From the NCBI RefSeq assembly GCF_018780585.1, contig NZ_JADMJL010000059.1, forward strand, positions 1 through 64,000: DNA of 64,000 nt, read 5' to 3'. Made by a program: the position numbers and the translations under genes. Below the pieces are notes generated by a model. It worked only from the letters and a program-made list of their open reading frames with translations, ran no database searches and was not told where the DNA came from. Numbering within the stretch: position 1 is the stretch's first letter; the number at the start of each line of letters is the position of its first letter. Positions 45,980 to 61,946 of the stretch are shown here, one piece after another. The stretch is from Methyloversatilis discipulorum. Its GTDB lineage: Bacteria > Pseudomonadota > Gammaproteobacteria > Burkholderiales > Rhodocyclaceae.

Positions 45980-46507
45980 GTGGAACATAGCGACAACATT
46001 ATTCTGGTCGGCATGATGGGCGCCGGCAAAACGACCGTCGGCCGTCAGCTCGCGCGCAGGCTGCGCAAGCGCTTCGTCGACTGCGATCACGAGATCGAGG
46101 CGCGTACCGGCGTCAGCATTCCGACCATCTTCGAGATCGAGGGCGAAGCCGGCTTTCGCCGGCGCGAAGCGGCGACCATCGAAGCGCTGGCGCACGAAAC
46201 CGGGCTGGTGCTGGCCACCGGCGGCGGTGCGGTGCTCGATCCGATGAATCGGCAGAATCTGAAGGCCGGTGGCTGGGTGGTCTATCTCGACGTGCCGCCC
46301 GACGTGCTGTGGTCGCGCACCCGCGGCGACCGCAACCGGCCGCTGCTGCAGGTCGAGGACCCGCGCGCCCGGGTGCGCGAACTTCATGGCCTGCGCGACC
46401 CTCTGTACCGTGAGGTCGCCGATTTCATCGCCGAAAGCGGCCAGGGCAGTCCGCTGTCCATCGTGCGGAAACTTGAACGGGAATACCTGAACCGATGCGC
46501 AGCCTGA
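45980..46507 (+). CDS. aroK: shikimate kinase
   Basis: AroK phosphorylates shikimate in aromatic amino-acid synthesis. The 175 residues contain Walker [15 protein letters not shown], the shikimate-binding [13 protein letters not shown] and [13 protein letters not shown], and [10 protein letters not shown]. The start GTG 45980 has no clear Shine-Dalgarno. It overlaps aroB by 13 bases. The aroK-aroB-dgt block after pilQ is classical for beta- and gammaproteobacteria. Confidence 0.96.
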   Translation: MEHSDNIILVGMMGAGKTTVGRQLARRLRKRFVDCDHEIEARTGVSIPTIFEIEGEAGFRRREAATIEALAHETGLVLATGGGAVLDPMNRQNLKAGGWVVYLDVPPDVLWSRTRGDRNRPLLQVEDPRARVRELHGLRDPLYREVADFIAESGQGSPLSIVRKLEREYLNRCAA

Positions 46508-47583
46508 ACGTGGCGCTCGACGAGCGCGCCTACGACATCCATATCGGTCGTGGTCTGATAGACCGTGGCGATCTGTTCGCGTCGGTACTGAAGCGCAAGC
46601 GCGCTGTGGTCATCAGCAACGAAATCGTCGCGCCGCTGTACGCCGCGCGCGTGCTCGACGCTCTGGACTCGGTCGGCGTTGCCCGCCAGCTGGTCGTGCT
46701 GCCTGACGGCGAGGCACACAAGGACTGGCCGACGCTGAACCTCATTTTCGACGCGCTGCTCGGCGCCCGCGTCGAGCGCTCGACCACGCTGATCGCGCTC
46801 GGCGGCGGCGTCATCGGCGACATGGTCGGCTTTGCGGCCGCCACGTACCAGCGCGGCGTGCCCTTCATCCAGGTGCCGACCACGCTGCTGTCCCAGGTCG
46901 ATTCGTCGGTCGGCGGCAAGACCGCGATCAACCATCCGTTGGGCAAGAACATGATCGGCGCCTTCTACCAGCCCAAACTCGTGCTGGCCGACATCGATAC
47001 GCTGGACACCTTGCCCGACCGCGAACTGAAGGCCGGGCTGGCCGAAGTGATCAAGTACGGTCTGATCCGCGATCGCGAGTTCTTCGACTGGCTCGAAATC
47101 AACATGCCGCGCCTGCTGGCGCGCGACACCGAAGCGCTGGCCTTCGCCATCGAGCGGTCCTGCCGCAACAAGGCAGACGTCGTCATCGAGGACGAAACCG
47201 AGGCCGGCGTGCGCGCCCACCTCAACCTCGGCCACACCTTCGGCCACGCGATCGAGACCGGTCTCGGCTACGGCGAGTGGCTGCACGGCGAGGCGGTTGC
47301 GGCCGGTACGCTGATGGCGGCCGAGCTGTCGCGCCGGCTCGGCTGGCTGACCGATGACGACGTCGCGCGCATCCACCGCATCCACGAATCCGCCGGTCTG
47401 GCGCTGCGCGGACCGAAGCTGGGCGTAGAGCGCTACCTCGAACTGATGTCGCACGACAAGAAGGTCGAGGCCGGAAAGTTGCGCCTTGTGCTGCTCAAGC
47501 GCATCGGCGAGGCCGTCGTGTATGGCGATGCTGCGGTGGCCGACATTGCCGCGTCCATCGAGCACTGCTGCGCAGATGCCTGA
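46495..47583 (+). CDS. aroB: 3-dehydroquinate synthase
   Basis: AroB makes 3-dehydroquinate in the shikimate pathway using NAD and zinc. The 362-residue protein has the NAD-binding [47 protein letters not shown], and the zinc-binding His in [12 protein letters not shown]. The start overlaps aroK. It reads into dgt with an 8-base overlap. Confidence 0.97.
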   Translation: MRSLNVALDERAYDIHIGRGLIDRGDLFASVLKRKRAVVISNEIVAPLYAARVLDALDSVGVARQLVVLPDGEAHKDWPTLNLIFDALLGARVERSTTLIALGGGVIGDMVGFAAATYQRGVPFIQVPTTLLSQVDSSVGGKTAINHPLGKNMIGAFYQPKLVLADIDTLDTLPDRELKAGLAEVIKYGLIRDREFFDWLEINMPRLLARDTEALAFAIERSCRNKADVVIEDETEAGVRAHLNLGHTFGHAIETGLGYGEWLHGEAVAAGTLMAAELSRRLGWLTDDDVARIHRIHESAGLALRGPKLGVERYLELMSHDKKVEAGKLRLVLLKRIGEAVVYGDAAVADIAASIEHCCADA

Positions 47584-48697
47584 GCTCGCACCCTACGCAG
47601 CCTGCGACGACAATTCGCGCGGACGCCGTTTCCCGGAAGATTCGCCGCACGGGCGCAGCCAGTTCCAGCGCGACCGCGATCGCATCGTGCACAGCACCGC
47701 CTTCCGGCGGCTCGAATACAAGACCCAGGTGTTCGTCAATCACGAAGGCGACCTGTTCCGCACCCGGCTCACGCACAGCATCGAGGTCGCGCAGATCGCG
47801 CGCTCGATCGCCCGCGCCCTGCGGGTGAATGAAGATCTGGCCGAGGCGGTGTCGATTGCCCATGACCTCGGCCACACGCCTTTCGGCCACGCCGGTCAGG
47901 ACGCGCTGAACGAATGCATGCGCGACTACGGCGGTTTCGAGCACAACCTGCAGAGTCTGCGCACGGTCGATCTGCTGGAGGAACGCTACGGCGCCTTCGA
48001 CGGCCTGAACCTCACCTTCGAGACGCGCGAGGGCATCCTCAAGCACTGTTCGCCGGCGCGCGCGCGCGAACTGGGCGAACTGGGCCAGCGCTTCCTCGAC
48101 CGTACGCAGCCGACCATCGAGGCGCAGATCTGCAATCTGGCTGACGAAATCGCCTACAACAATCACGACGTCGACGACGGCCTGCGCTCCGGCCTGATCA
48201 CGCTGGAACAGCTGGAAGAGGTGCCCATCTTCGCCCGCTTCCGCCGCGAAGTGATCGATCTGTATCAGCAGATCGCAGGCCGGCGCCTCATTCACGAGGC
48301 GATCCGCCGCATGATCAATGCGCAAGTGATTGATCTGGTAGGGGAAACGACGGGTCGTATCGAAGCCGTGGCGCCGCGCTCCATCGACGACGTACGGGCT
48401 GCCCCGGTGCTGGTTGCCTACAGCGAAGCGATGCGGGCCGAGCAGCTCACGCTCAAGCAGTTCCTGCGCGACAACCTGTACCGTCACTATCAGGTACTGC
48501 GCATGACCGCCAAGGCGCGCCGCATCATCGCCGAACTGTTCGGCGCCTTCCTGGACGATCCGCGCCTGCTGCCGCCGCAGTATCAGGTGATGGCCCGCGA
48601 AGACAAGCCCCGCGCCATTGCCGATTACATCGCCGGAATGACCGACCGTTACGCGATGCGCGAGCATCGCCGCCTGTTCGCGGTCGGCGAGATCTGA
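47576..48697 (+). CDS. dgt: dGTPase-like HD-domain triphosphohydrolase
   Basis: This enzyme hydrolyses dNTPs to deoxynucleosides and triphosphate. The 373-residue protein is of the short (Type 2) class: [34 protein letters not shown], then the HD core [19 protein letters not shown], and [20 protein letters not shown]. The ATG 47576 overlaps the aroB stop by eight bases. It ends 65 bases before the gltB promoter. Confidence 0.9.
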   Translation: MPELAPYAACDDNSRGRRFPEDSPHGRSQFQRDRDRIVHSTAFRRLEYKTQVFVNHEGDLFRTRLTHSIEVAQIARSIARALRVNEDLAEAVSIAHDLGHTPFGHAGQDALNECMRDYGGFEHNLQSLRTVDLLEERYGAFDGLNLTFETREGILKHCSPARARELGELGQRFLDRTQPTIEAQICNLADEIAYNNHDVDDGLRSGLITLEQLEEVPIFARFRREVIDLYQQIAGRRLIHEAIRRMINAQVIDLVGETTGRIEAVAPRSIDDVRAAPVLVAYSEAMRAEQLTLKQFLRDNLYRHYQVLRMTAKARRIIAELFGAFLDDPRLLPPQYQVMAREDKPRAIADYIAGMTDRYAMREHRRLFAVGEI

Positions 48698-48738
48698 CCC
48701 CGTCGGTCGGCGCTGTTTGATGCGCCGCCGCACGGGTG

Positions 48739-48767
48739 TTGTACGCAGCGGATCAAGGTTTTATACT
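48739..48767 (+). promoter_or_regulatory. sigma-70-type promoter of gltBD
   Basis: TTGTAC at 48739-48744 and TATACT at 48762-48767 are spaced by 17 bases; the -10 matches five of six positions. The transcript would start near 48774 and leave an untranslated leader of about 196 bases before gltB. The gap holds no gene. Confidence 0.5.
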
Positions 48768-48969
48768 CCGTCGTCCACCCCCAAAGTGCCTGTGCCGGTC
48801 TCACCGACGAGTCGGCGAGGCCACCCGAGCCGGTGCCCGCCAAATCCCCTTCAGAGGATGACCGCGGAAACCGGCTTTTTCGTGGATGCGGCGGTGCGAA
48901 TTCCCGCAGTGGCGAGCGATCAGAGCGATGCCGCGCGCGGTTGGCAAACGAGTTTCGAGGACGAAAGCA

Positions 48970-53637
<4,668 letters not shown>

Positions 53638-53654
53638 CAGGAAAAGAATCGAAC

Positions 53655-55121
<1,467 letters not shown>

Positions 55122-55163
55122 TCTCTCCGCCCCTCTCTGACCGCCCACAGGCGGGGAGTGGGG

Positions 55164-55323
55164 AACGCCGGCCGACCGGCCGGCGTTGGCGCGGGGCCGG
55201 CAGTGCGCACGCGAAGTCGATCAGTTCCTCCTGGGTTCGACCACTCTGCCGCGTTGATCTCTCCGCCCCTCTCTGACCGCCCACAGGCGGGGACAGGGGA
55301 ACGCCGGCCGCCGGGCCGGTGTT
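55164..55323 (+). other. paired hairpins in both gltD-tail repeat units (55164-55187 and 55300-55323)
   Basis: Unit 1 has AACGCCGGCC, loop GACC, GGCCGGCGTT, a perfect 10-base stem. Unit 2 has the same left arm with GGCCGGTGTT on the right, so one G-C pair becomes a G-T wobble that still pairs in RNA. No T-run follows either hairpin. They may act as 3'-end structures of gltD. Confidence 0.55.
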
Positions 55324-55338
55324 GGCGCGAGGGCCGCA

Positions 55339-55749
55339 ATCGCGAGCAAGCTCGCTCCCACAAGACCTGGCTCGGGTTGGGTCTCGGGTCAGGCGCCTCC
55401 CATGTAGGAGCGGTCTTCCGACCGCGACTGCGGCGCCTGAGTAGGAAGCGGTGCTTGATCACAGGCCCCGTCGGGGTCAGAAGACCCCTCCCACAGAACC
55501 CTGATTCCGCCTCGGGCCGCAGGTCTGGCGCCCCCCCTGTGGGAGCGGCCTTGGCCGCGACACGGCCGCTGCGGTCCGCCGGCTTCGATACAGGCTGCCG
55601 TCGGGGTCAAGACCCCTCCCACAGAACCCCGCCCGGGCTCCGGCTGCGAATCGGGCGCCTCCCCTGTGGGAGCGGCCTTGGCCGCGACGCCGCCGTTGCA
55701 GTCCGCGGGCTTCGATGCAGGCTGCTGTCGGGGTCAAGACCCCTCCCAC
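55339..55749. repeat. REP (BIME-like) array of seven palindromic elements
   Basis: The elements follow the pattern GTGGGAGCGGCCTTGGCCGCGAC, alternating in orientation. Positions are 55339-55361 (reverse), 55404-55428 (forward), 55470-55494 (reverse), 55539-55561 (forward), 55600-55622 (reverse), 55666-55688 (forward) and 55727-55749 (reverse). Forward and reverse types pair head to head, and the units repeat every 127-135 bases. This is the usual form of REP/BIME elements mobilised by RAYT transposases; no RAYT gene is in the window. The region from 55331 to 55789 holds no gene. Confidence 0.85.
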
Positions 55750-55789
55750 AGAGCCCCGCCCACTCGCCGGCGACCGCTCAAGCGCCCAC

Positions 55790-56299
55790 CTACGGCAACT
55801 TTCGCATCAGCACTGGCGGCTCCGGGGGCGGTGCGGGCGGACGGGCTATCGGCGGGTAGAGGGGAGGGTGGCGACGGATGATGCGTGGCGGTACGCCGTA
55901 CAGGGGCTCCTCGAGCAGAGCCGGATCGTCGCAATCCACACGCCGCTGTTCCAGGCAGCGTCGGCGCGCTTCCGCCATCGCCGCCTCCTGCCGCGCGGCG
56001 CTCTCTCGCGCGGCCGACGCACGTTCCCGCTGCAATGCCGATTCGACTTCGCGCTGCACCGCGTCGCGGTCTGCCACGCCACCTGCCGGGGCTGGCGGCG
56101 TCGCGGCACGGGCAGGGGGCGGCGAGCCGGTCACGGTGAGCGGATCGATCGTGCGCACCGGCGTCGATTTGCGCCCCTCGGGCGGTGCGTCGCCGTAATT
56201 CACGACGCCGCGTTCATCGACCCAGCGGTGCACCGTGTCTCCCGCGAACGACGTCACGGGCAGCATGCACATTGCGGCGTAAAGGGCGACGGCTTTCAT
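55790..56299 (-). CDS. DUF4124-domain periplasmic protein
   Basis: This 169-residue product has a signal peptide ending SFAGD and a DUF4124 domain ([27 protein letters not shown]). DUF4124 is common in proteobacterial envelope proteins of unknown role. The middle (about 75-130) is a charged Ala/Arg/Glu-rich helix, and the C-terminal 40 residues are Pro-rich ([21 protein letters not shown]). It faces away from glmU and lies next to the REP array. Confidence 0.8.
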   Translation of the reverse strand: MKAVALYAAMCMLPVTSFAGDTVHRWVDERGVVNYGDAPPEGRKSTPVRTIDPLTVTGSPPPARAATPPAPAGGVADRDAVQREVESALQRERASAARESAARQEAAMAEARRRCLEQRRVDCDDPALLEEPLYGVPPRIIRRHPPLYPPIARPPAPPPEPPVLMRKLP

Positions 56300-56378
56300 G
56301 TCGTAGACCTCCCGGTTGAATTGTTAAATCTATGGCAACGCACACGTCGGCAGGTTGCAAACACGCGGTGGGCGAGAA

Positions 56379-56392
56379 CTGCTGCGCAGCAG
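56379..56392. promoter_or_regulatory. 14-bp palindrome CTGCTGCGCAGCAG upstream of glmU
   Basis: This is a perfect palindrome located 17 bases upstream of the likely glmU -10 element, in the gap shared with the divergent DUF4124 gene. It could be an operator or a chance GC-rich inverted repeat. Confidence 0.3.
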
Positions 56393-56408
56393 GCCGTCGT
56401 ACCCCGAA

Positions 56409-56417
56409 TGCTAGAAT
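56409..56417 (+). promoter_or_regulatory. extended -10 promoter of glmU
   Basis: TGCTAGAAT is an extended -10 identical to that before aroK. It would start RNA synthesis near 56424, leaving a leader of about 23 bases without an obvious Shine-Dalgarno before ATG 56447. Confidence 0.45.
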
Positions 56418-56446
56418 CCACGCGGTTTTCCGCCATATGGTGTCCG

Positions 56447-57808
56447 ATGCAGATCGTCATTCTGGCAGCCGGCCAAGGCAAGCGCATGCGCTCCGCCCTG
56501 CCCAAGGTGCTGCAACCCCTGTCTGACCGCCCGCTGCTCGGGCATGTGCTGCGCACCGCAGCGTCCCTGAACCCGTCACACACCTGCGTGGTGTACGGCC
56601 ACGGTGGCGACGCAGTGCGCGCGGCCTTCCCCGATGTCGCGGTCGACTGGGCGCTGCAGGCCGAACAGCTCGGCACCGGTCACGCCGTCCGACAGGCGCT
56701 GCCGCACCTGTCGCGCGACGAGCCGGTGCTCATACTTTACGGCGACGTGCCGCTGCTGCGTGCCGACACCCTGGTCAAGCTGGCCGAAGCGGCCGGCAAC
56801 GACAAGCTCGCCATCCTCACCGTCAGCTTCGACGACCCGACCGGCTATGGCCGCATCGTGCGCGACGGCGAAGGCCGCATCGTGCGCATCGTCGAGCAGA
56901 AGGATGCCTCCGAGGCCGAGCGCGCCATCCGCGAAGTGAACACCGGCATCATGGTCGTGCCCGGCGGCAAGCTCGCCGGCTGGCTCGACCAGCTGTCGAA
57001 CGACAACGCCCAGCGCGAGTACTACTTGACCGACGTGGTCGCCGCCGCCGTGCGCGACGGCGTGCCGGTGGTGAGCACGCAGCCTGCGCGCGTGTCGGAA
57101 ACGCTGGGCGTGAACGACAAGGCGCAACTGGCCGAACTCGAACGCATCCACCAGCGCGAGAACGCCGAGCGCCTGCTGGCCGAGGGCGTCACGCTGCGCG
57201 ACCCGGCACGCATCGACGTGCGCGGCGAGCTGGTGTGCGGCCGCGACGTCGAGATCGATATCGGCTGCATCTTCGAAGGTCGCGTCGAACTGGGCGACGG
57301 CGTCAAGGTGGGCGCGCACTCGGTGCTGCGCAACGTCACCGTCGCCGCGGGCACCGTCATCGCCCCCTTCTGCCATTTCGACGACGCGGTGGTCGGCGCC
57401 GGCTGCCAGCTCGGCCCCTACGCGCGTCTGCGCCCCGGCGCGAACCTGGCGGAAGACGTGCACATCGGCAACTTCGTCGAAGTGAAGAACAGCGACATCG
57501 CCGCCCACAGCAAGGCCAACCACCTTGCCTACGTCGGCGACGCCACCGTGGGCAGCCGCGTGAACATCGGCGCCGGCACCATCTGCTGCAACTACGACGG
57601 CGCCAACAAATTCCGCACCATCATCGAAGACGACGTGTTCATCGGCTCCGACACCCAGCTGGTTGCGCCGGTCACCGTCGGCCGTGGCGCCACGCTGGGC
57701 GCCGGCACCACGCTGACACAGGACGCACCGCCGGGCGAGCTCACCATCTCGCGCGTGCGCCAGACCACCATCACCGGCTGGACCCGGCCGGTGAAGAAAA
57801 AGAAATGA
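56447..57808 (+). CDS. glmU: bifunctional UDP-N-acetylglucosamine pyrophosphorylase / glucosamine-1-phosphate acetyltransferase
   Basis: GlmU makes UDP-GlcNAc for peptidoglycan and LPS. The 453-residue protein has the nucleotidyltransferase signature [23 protein letters not shown] and YGDVPLL in the N half, and a left-handed beta-helix in the C half with hexapeptide repeats and [13 protein letters not shown]. The terminal [10 protein letters not shown] is basic. ATG 56447 is preferred over an open frame further upstream. glmS follows after 48 bases. Confidence 0.97.
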   Translation: MQIVILAAGQGKRMRSALPKVLQPLSDRPLLGHVLRTAASLNPSHTCVVYGHGGDAVRAAFPDVAVDWALQAEQLGTGHAVRQALPHLSRDEPVLILYGDVPLLRADTLVKLAEAAGNDKLAILTVSFDDPTGYGRIVRDGEGRIVRIVEQKDASEAERAIREVNTGIMVVPGGKLAGWLDQLSNDNAQREYYLTDVVAAAVRDGVPVVSTQPARVSETLGVNDKAQLAELERIHQRENAERLLAEGVTLRDPARIDVRGELVCGRDVEIDIGCIFEGRVELGDGVKVGAHSVLRNVTVAAGTVIAPFCHFDDAVVGAGCQLGPYARLRPGANLAEDVHIGNFVEVKNSDIAAHSKANHLAYVGDATVGSRVNIGAGTICCNYDGANKFRTIIEDDVFIGSDTQLVAPVTVGRGATLGAGTTLTQDAPPGELTISRVRQTTITGWTRPVKKKK

Positions 57809-57856
57809 CCGGGCAGTAACCGACACACAACGCATCGCAACGGCAAAGGATTTCCC

Positions 57857-59695
57857 ATGTGTGGCATCGTCGCGGCCATCGCCGGCCAGAACATCGTTCC
57901 CGTCCTGCTCGAAGGGCTGCGCAAGCTCGAATACCGGGGCTATGACTCGGCCGGCCTCGCCGTGCTGAATGGCGCCAACGGCACCGAGCTGCGCCGCCTG
58001 CGCTCGGTCGGCCGCGTGGCCGAACTGGCCACCCAGGCCAGCGAACAGAATCTCGACGCGTCGATCGGCATCGCCCACACCCGCTGGGCCACGCACGGCG
58101 TGCCGTCCGAGCGCAACGCGCACCCGCACATCAGCGACGGTCTGGCCGTCGTGCACAACGGCATCATCGAGAACTTCGAGCCGCTGCGCGCCCGCCTCAC
58201 CGGCCTGGGCTACGCGTTCACCTCGGAGACCGACACCGAAGTGATCGCCCATCTGGTGCGTCACCATCTCAAGAGCAACGCGGACCTGCTCGAAGCCGTG
58301 CGCGCCACCTGCGGCGAACTGGTCGGCGCCTACGCCATCGCCATCGTCACCGAAGGCGAAGACTCGCGCATCGTCGTCGCCCGCCACGGCTCGCCGCTGG
58401 TGCTCGGCCAGTCGGACTCCGGCAACTACGCCGCCTCCGACACCTCGGCGCTGCTGCAGGTCACGCGCAACATGATCTACCTCGAAGACGGCGACATGGC
58501 CGAACTTACCCGCGACTCGATGCGCATCATGCGTCTCGACGGCACGCCGGTCGAACGCCCGGTGCAGGTGAGCCAGCTGTCGGCCGACGCGGTCGAACTG
58601 GGCAGCTACCGCCACTACATGCAGAAAGAGATTTTCGAGCAGCCGGCCGCGCTGTCGAACACGCTCGAAATGCTGGCCCAGGCGCGCTCGATCACGCCCA
58701 ACCTGTTCGGCGCCGAGGCCGACAGCGTGTTCCGCTCGGTGCGCCGCGTGCTCGTGCTCGCCTGCGGCACCAGCTTCCACGCCGGCCTGGTGGCCCGCTA
58801 CTGGCTTGAAGACATCGCCGGCATCGAATGCTCGGTCGAGATCGCCAGCGAGTACCGCTACCGCCGCCCGGTGGCCGACCCCGACACGCTGGTCGTCACC
58901 ATTTCGCAGTCCGGCGAAACCGCCGACACGCTGGCCGCGCTGAAGTACGCCAAGTCGCTCGGCATGACCCGTACGCTGGCCATCTGCAACGTGCCGGAAT
59001 CGGCCATCGTGCGCGAATCCAGCCTGCGTTTCATCACCCGCGCCGGCCCGGAAATCGGTGTCGCCTCGACTAAGGCCTACACCACCCAGCTCGCCGCGCT
59101 CGCGCTGCTCACGCTGGCCATGGCCAAGACCCGCGGCACGCTCAGCGTCGCGCAGGAAGAGAAATACCTCGGCGCGCTGCGCCACCTGCCGGGCGCGGTC
59201 ACCCGCGTGCTCGAGCTTGAGCCGCAGATCCAGGCCTGGGCCGAACGCTTCGCCATGAAGCACCACGCCCTCTTCCTCGGCCGCGGTCAGCACTACCCGA
59301 TCGCGCTCGAAGGCGCGCTCAAGCTCAAGGAAATTTCCTACATCCACGCCGAAGCCTACCCGGCCGGCGAACTTAAGCACGGCCCGCTGGCCCTGGTCGA
59401 CCGCGACATGCCGGTCATCGCCATCGCCCCGAACGACGCGCTGATCGAAAAGCTCAAGAGCAACATCCAGGAAGTCCGCGCCCGCGGCGGCGAGCTCTAC
59501 GTCATCGCCGACGCCGGCACCGAAATGGTCGAAGGCGAGGGCGTGCACATCCTGAACATGCCGGAGAACTACGGCCTGCTGTCACCGGTGCTGCACGTCG
59601 TGCCGCTGCAACTGCTGGCTTATCACGCCGCGCTGGTGAAGGGCACCGACGTGGACAAGCCGCGGAATCTGGCGAAGAGCGTGACGGTGGAGTGA
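57857..59695 (+). CDS. glmS: glutamine-fructose-6-phosphate aminotransferase (isomerising)
   Basis: GlmS makes glucosamine-6-phosphate, the first step to UDP-GlcNAc. The 612 residues begin [12 protein letters not shown] with Cys2 as nucleophile; HTRWATHG and GIIENF belong to the glutaminase half. Two SIS domains follow, with [14 protein letters not shown] and [14 protein letters not shown], ending in [12 protein letters not shown]. It is complete. A copy of its codons 514-571 lies downstream at 62010-62184. The sequence after its stop is the conserved Tn7-target neighbourhood in many bacteria. Confidence 0.98.
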   Translation: MCGIVAAIAGQNIVPVLLEGLRKLEYRGYDSAGLAVLNGANGTELRRLRSVGRVAELATQASEQNLDASIGIAHTRWATHGVPSERNAHPHISDGLAVVHNGIIENFEPLRARLTGLGYAFTSETDTEVIAHLVRHHLKSNADLLEAVRATCGELVGAYAIAIVTEGEDSRIVVARHGSPLVLGQSDSGNYAASDTSALLQVTRNMIYLEDGDMAELTRDSMRIMRLDGTPVERPVQVSQLSADAVELGSYRHYMQKEIFEQPAALSNTLEMLAQARSITPNLFGAEADSVFRSVRRVLVLACGTSFHAGLVARYWLEDIAGIECSVEIASEYRYRRPVADPDTLVVTISQSGETADTLAALKYAKSLGMTRTLAICNVPESAIVRESSLRFITRAGPEIGVASTKAYTTQLAALALLTLAMAKTRGTLSVAQEEKYLGALRHLPGAVTRVLELEPQIQAWAERFAMKHHALFLGRGQHYPIALEGALKLKEISYIHAEAYPAGELKHGPLALVDRDMPVIAIAPNDALIEKLKSNIQEVRARGGELYVIADAGTEMVEGEGVHILNMPENYGLLSPVLHVVPLQLLAYHAALVKGTDVDKPRNLAKSVTVE

Positions 59696-59716
59696 AGCGC
59701 GCCGCGCGCGCTTCAC
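59692..59716 (+). other. hairpin at the glmS stop codon
   Basis: GTGAAGCGCG and CGCGCTTCAC form a 10-base stem with a five-base loop that covers the glmS stop. No T-run follows. It could stabilise the glmS 3' end or be an imperfect terminator. Confidence 0.4.
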
Positions 59717-59722
59717 GGTCAT

Positions 59723-60883
59723 TCATCCCGGGCGGTTCAGTGCGTCGGGTATGAAGCCTTCCGCCGTCAGTGCGCGGATCACGCCACGCAGCAGCACGCT
59801 GTTGCTGAATCCCACGGTGTACTGGCGTGCGCCGTCGCGGATCGGCACGAGCATCCGGCGTTCCACCAGCTTGCGGATCTGGTAGGTGCGTTGGGCCTCC
59901 GTCATGCCGGGCATCGCCTCTTTCAGGTCGCCTGCCTTGGCAATCCCTGCGTGGGCCGTCGCCATGAGTACCCGCTCTTCCATCTGCGTCAATGACTCGC
60001 GTTCGCGCGCGTGGTGCAGCGCTGGCGTCAGGATGCGTTCGATGAGGTAGCGCTGGTCGGTCAGCCGGGCCACCTTGTCCAGTTCGTCGCGCACACCGGA
60101 CAGCACGTAGATGCACCACGCCTCGCGCCCTTCCTGTGTGCCGGTGTCGGCCTGACTGAGCGTCGCGTAGTAGCGGTCGCGGTCGTTGCAGAACACCGCG
60201 GTCGGATTCAGCACGCGTCCGCCAGCCCTGACGTCGAATCCGTACTTGATCATCAAGGTGTAGGTCAGCAACCGTACTACTCGTCCGTTGCCGTTGCCAA
60301 AGGGGTGTATCCACGCGAAACGATGGTGGGCGAGCGCGACCTTGATCAGGTCGTACTTGGGCGGGTCAGGCTGATTGATGAAGGCCACCAGCTCGCTCAT
60401 GTACTGCGGCACCTGCATCGCCTCAGGTGGGAGGTGGTCGGACTGCGAAATCCGCACCGACCCCTGGCGGTAGGCGCCGGGGGTGGCATCACCCTCCCGC
60501 TGCAGGTCGCGCACCGTCAGCGCATGCAGCTCGCGCACAAGATGCTCGGTGATGTCTTCGCCGGGTGCGAAATGCGCCTCGATGAAGGCCATGGCCTCTT
60601 CGATATTGGCCATCTCGCGCAGCGTGTCGCTCACGCTTGCCGCCCCCTCTTCGAGCCGGCTCTCGACGTAGTCGGCCAGCGTGGTGTGGTTGCCTTCGAT
60701 ACGGGCCGACCCGAGGCTTTCCAGCATGTGGAAGATCTGCTTGAGCTGGAAGAACACCGGCGCAGGCGTGCTGCCTTCCAGCCGGAGACGGCGCAGATGT
60801 TCGAGCTCGGTCACCACATCGACCAGGGGTGAGTCGAAGGTGGTGTTGAGCAGACTCAGATCATGATGGCGGAAGGCAGGCAT
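59723..60883 (-). CDS. Fic-domain AMPylator-like protein
   Basis: Fic proteins usually transfer AMP to target proteins. The 386-residue protein has the active motif HPFGNGNGR near residue 192, and an N-terminal inhibitory motif of the (S/T)xxxE(G/N) type at about residues 59-64 (SARIEG). This makes it a self-inhibited class II Fic rather than part of a fic-antitoxin pair. A C-terminal winged-helix-like region ([27 protein letters not shown]) follows. The first gene of the accessory island, it stands tail to tail with glmS. Its target is unknown. Confidence 0.88.
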   Translation of the reverse strand: MPAFRHHDLSLLNTTFDSPLVDVVTELEHLRRLRLEGSTPAPVFFQLKQIFHMLESLGSARIEGNHTTLADYVESRLEEGAASVSDTLREMANIEEAMAFIEAHFAPGEDITEHLVRELHALTVRDLQREGDATPGAYRQGSVRISQSDHLPPEAMQVPQYMSELVAFINQPDPPKYDLIKVALAHHRFAWIHPFGNGNGRVVRLLTYTLMIKYGFDVRAGGRVLNPTAVFCNDRDRYYATLSQADTGTQEGREAWCIYVLSGVRDELDKVARLTDQRYLIERILTPALHHARERESLTQMEERVLMATAHAGIAKAGDLKEAMPGMTEAQRTYQIRKLVERRMLVPIRDGARQYTVGFSNSVLLRGVIRALTAEGFIPDALNRPG

Positions 60884-61260
60884 GAGCGGCCCCTGTGCCG
60901 AAGTGAAGGCAAAGCCGTAGATTATCTGTAATTGACGATCTTTGTATCTTCAATGAAGCGATAAAAATTACGCTAAAACAATCACCTGAGATTTCTCTCA
61001 AGGAAAGGTATCTTGAAAATTTCCGGCACTTTTCTGCAATTTCTCCCGTGCGCATCTTGAACACGCGTGCCGGACGAGGTGCTGTTTCAGACCATGCAGA
61101 TGGACCAGCGCCTTGTTCTCCCCGCCGGGCCACGGATCAGCCCTCGGACATGCGCCCCTGCATCGCACGCTCGCAGCAGATGAACAGACCCATGTAGCAC
61201 CACTCCACTTGACTCGATAGACTGTACAGAATTCTGTCACCTTTCTATCGGGAGCCTGCC
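60884..61260. other. AT-rich intergenic region between fic and the toxin-antitoxin genes
   Basis: These 377 bases contain no gene I can support. The part 60915-61010 is distinctly AT-rich and probably holds the fic promoter on the minus strand. The direct repeat GTATCTT occurs at about 60944 and 61008. The right end carries the operator of the toxin-antitoxin pair. The composition change suggests acquired DNA. Confidence 0.5.
61215..61250. promoter_or_regulatory. nested palindromes and likely operator of the toxin-antitoxin operon
   Basis: Outer arms CGATAGA (61215-61221) and TCTATCG (61244-61250) enclose a perfect 12-base palindrome, ACAGAATTCTGT (61226-61237). A TTGACT at 61209-61214 may be the -35. 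The right outer arm touches the GGGAG Shine-Dalgarno of the antitoxin gene, so binding there would block both transcription and translation start. Autoregulation by the antitoxin is the expected mechanism in such systems. Confidence 0.55.
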
Positions 61261-61560
61261 ATGGGTTTTTCAGCGCGCGACGTGGTGCCCTTCACCCAGG
61301 CACGCGCCAATCTTTCGGAACTGGCCGAGCAGGCCAAGGCTGGCGCCGAGAAGATCATCACCAAGAACGGCGAAAGCTATGTCGCGCTGATCGACGCCGA
61401 CCGGCTGGACTACTACCACCGGCTGGAACGCGAGCGCATCCATCTGCTTCTGCTTGAAGACGCCCGTCGCGGTCTGGACGACATTGCAGCTGGACGAACC
61501 CGGCCGGCCGATGCGGCAATCGCCGGTCTCCAGAAGCGTCGCGCGACGACACGTGGCTGA
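61261..61560 (+). CDS. Phd/YefM-family antitoxin
   Basis: This 99-residue protein has the Phd/YefM fold: VVPFTQARANLSELAEQAKAGAEKIITKNGESYVALIDADRLDYY is the DNA-binding N half. The C half (ERERIHLLLLEDARRGLDDIAAGRT) would embrace the toxin. GGGAG six bases upstream sets the ATG at 61261. The toxin gene overlaps its end by eight bases, as usual for type II modules. Confidence 0.9.
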   Translation: MGFSARDVVPFTQARANLSELAEQAKAGAEKIITKNGESYVALIDADRLDYYHRLERERIHLLLLEDARRGLDDIAAGRTRPADAAIAGLQKRRATTRG

Positions 61561-61939
61561 AGACCTTTACGGGGTTGAGCTGACCGACAGCTTCCTGGCG
61601 CGCCTCGAAGCCCTCGAAGCCTTTCTGATCGAAGCCGATGCAGGCGCGGCCTTCGACGACCTGCTCGATCAGTTGCGCAGCACGGTCATCCCCAATCTGG
61701 CCCGCTTTCCTCGCATCGGTCGGCGCTACCTCGACCACTTGCCCCAATCCGCCGAGGCAATCAGCTTGCTCGCCGCCATGCCGACAGGGGCCGCCGATTC
61801 CCTTCGCGAGTATCTGCACGGCGACTACCTCATGCTCTACACCGTGGCCGATGAGCTGGCGACGGTCTATCTGCTGACGATCCGCCACCATCGGCAGTTG
61901 TCGTTCGATTTCGCGGGGCTTTGGCCGGCGGGAAGTTGA
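61553..61939 (+). CDS. RelE/ParE-family toxin
   Basis: The 128-residue protein has the RelE/ParE superfamily outline: VELTDSFLARLEALEAFLIEADAGAAFDDLLDQLRSTVIPNLARFPRIGR, then DYLMLYTVADELATVYLLTIRHHRQLSFDF with the His/Arg-rich end. It is longer than typical RelE (about 95 residues). The GTG 61553 start lies inside the antitoxin gene. The cellular target, ribosome or gyrase, cannot be told from sequence. Confidence 0.8.
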   Translation: MAEDLYGVELTDSFLARLEALEAFLIEADAGAAFDDLLDQLRSTVIPNLARFPRIGRRYLDHLPQSAEAISLLAAMPTGAADSLREYLHGDYLMLYTVADELATVYLLTIRHHRQLSFDFAGLWPAGS

Positions 61940-61946
61940 GTGTAGA

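Noticed and set aside
55339-55749. CRISPR array
   Set aside because: The repeats are palindromic, alternate in orientation, and the intervening segments are themselves repeated. There are no cas genes. REP elements explain them.
56576-59548. Very long open frame antisense to glmS and glmU
   Set aside because: It shows composition typical of the complement of GC-rich coding DNA (runs of His, Ala, Gly, Val), with no domain. glmU and glmS on the plus strand are certain.
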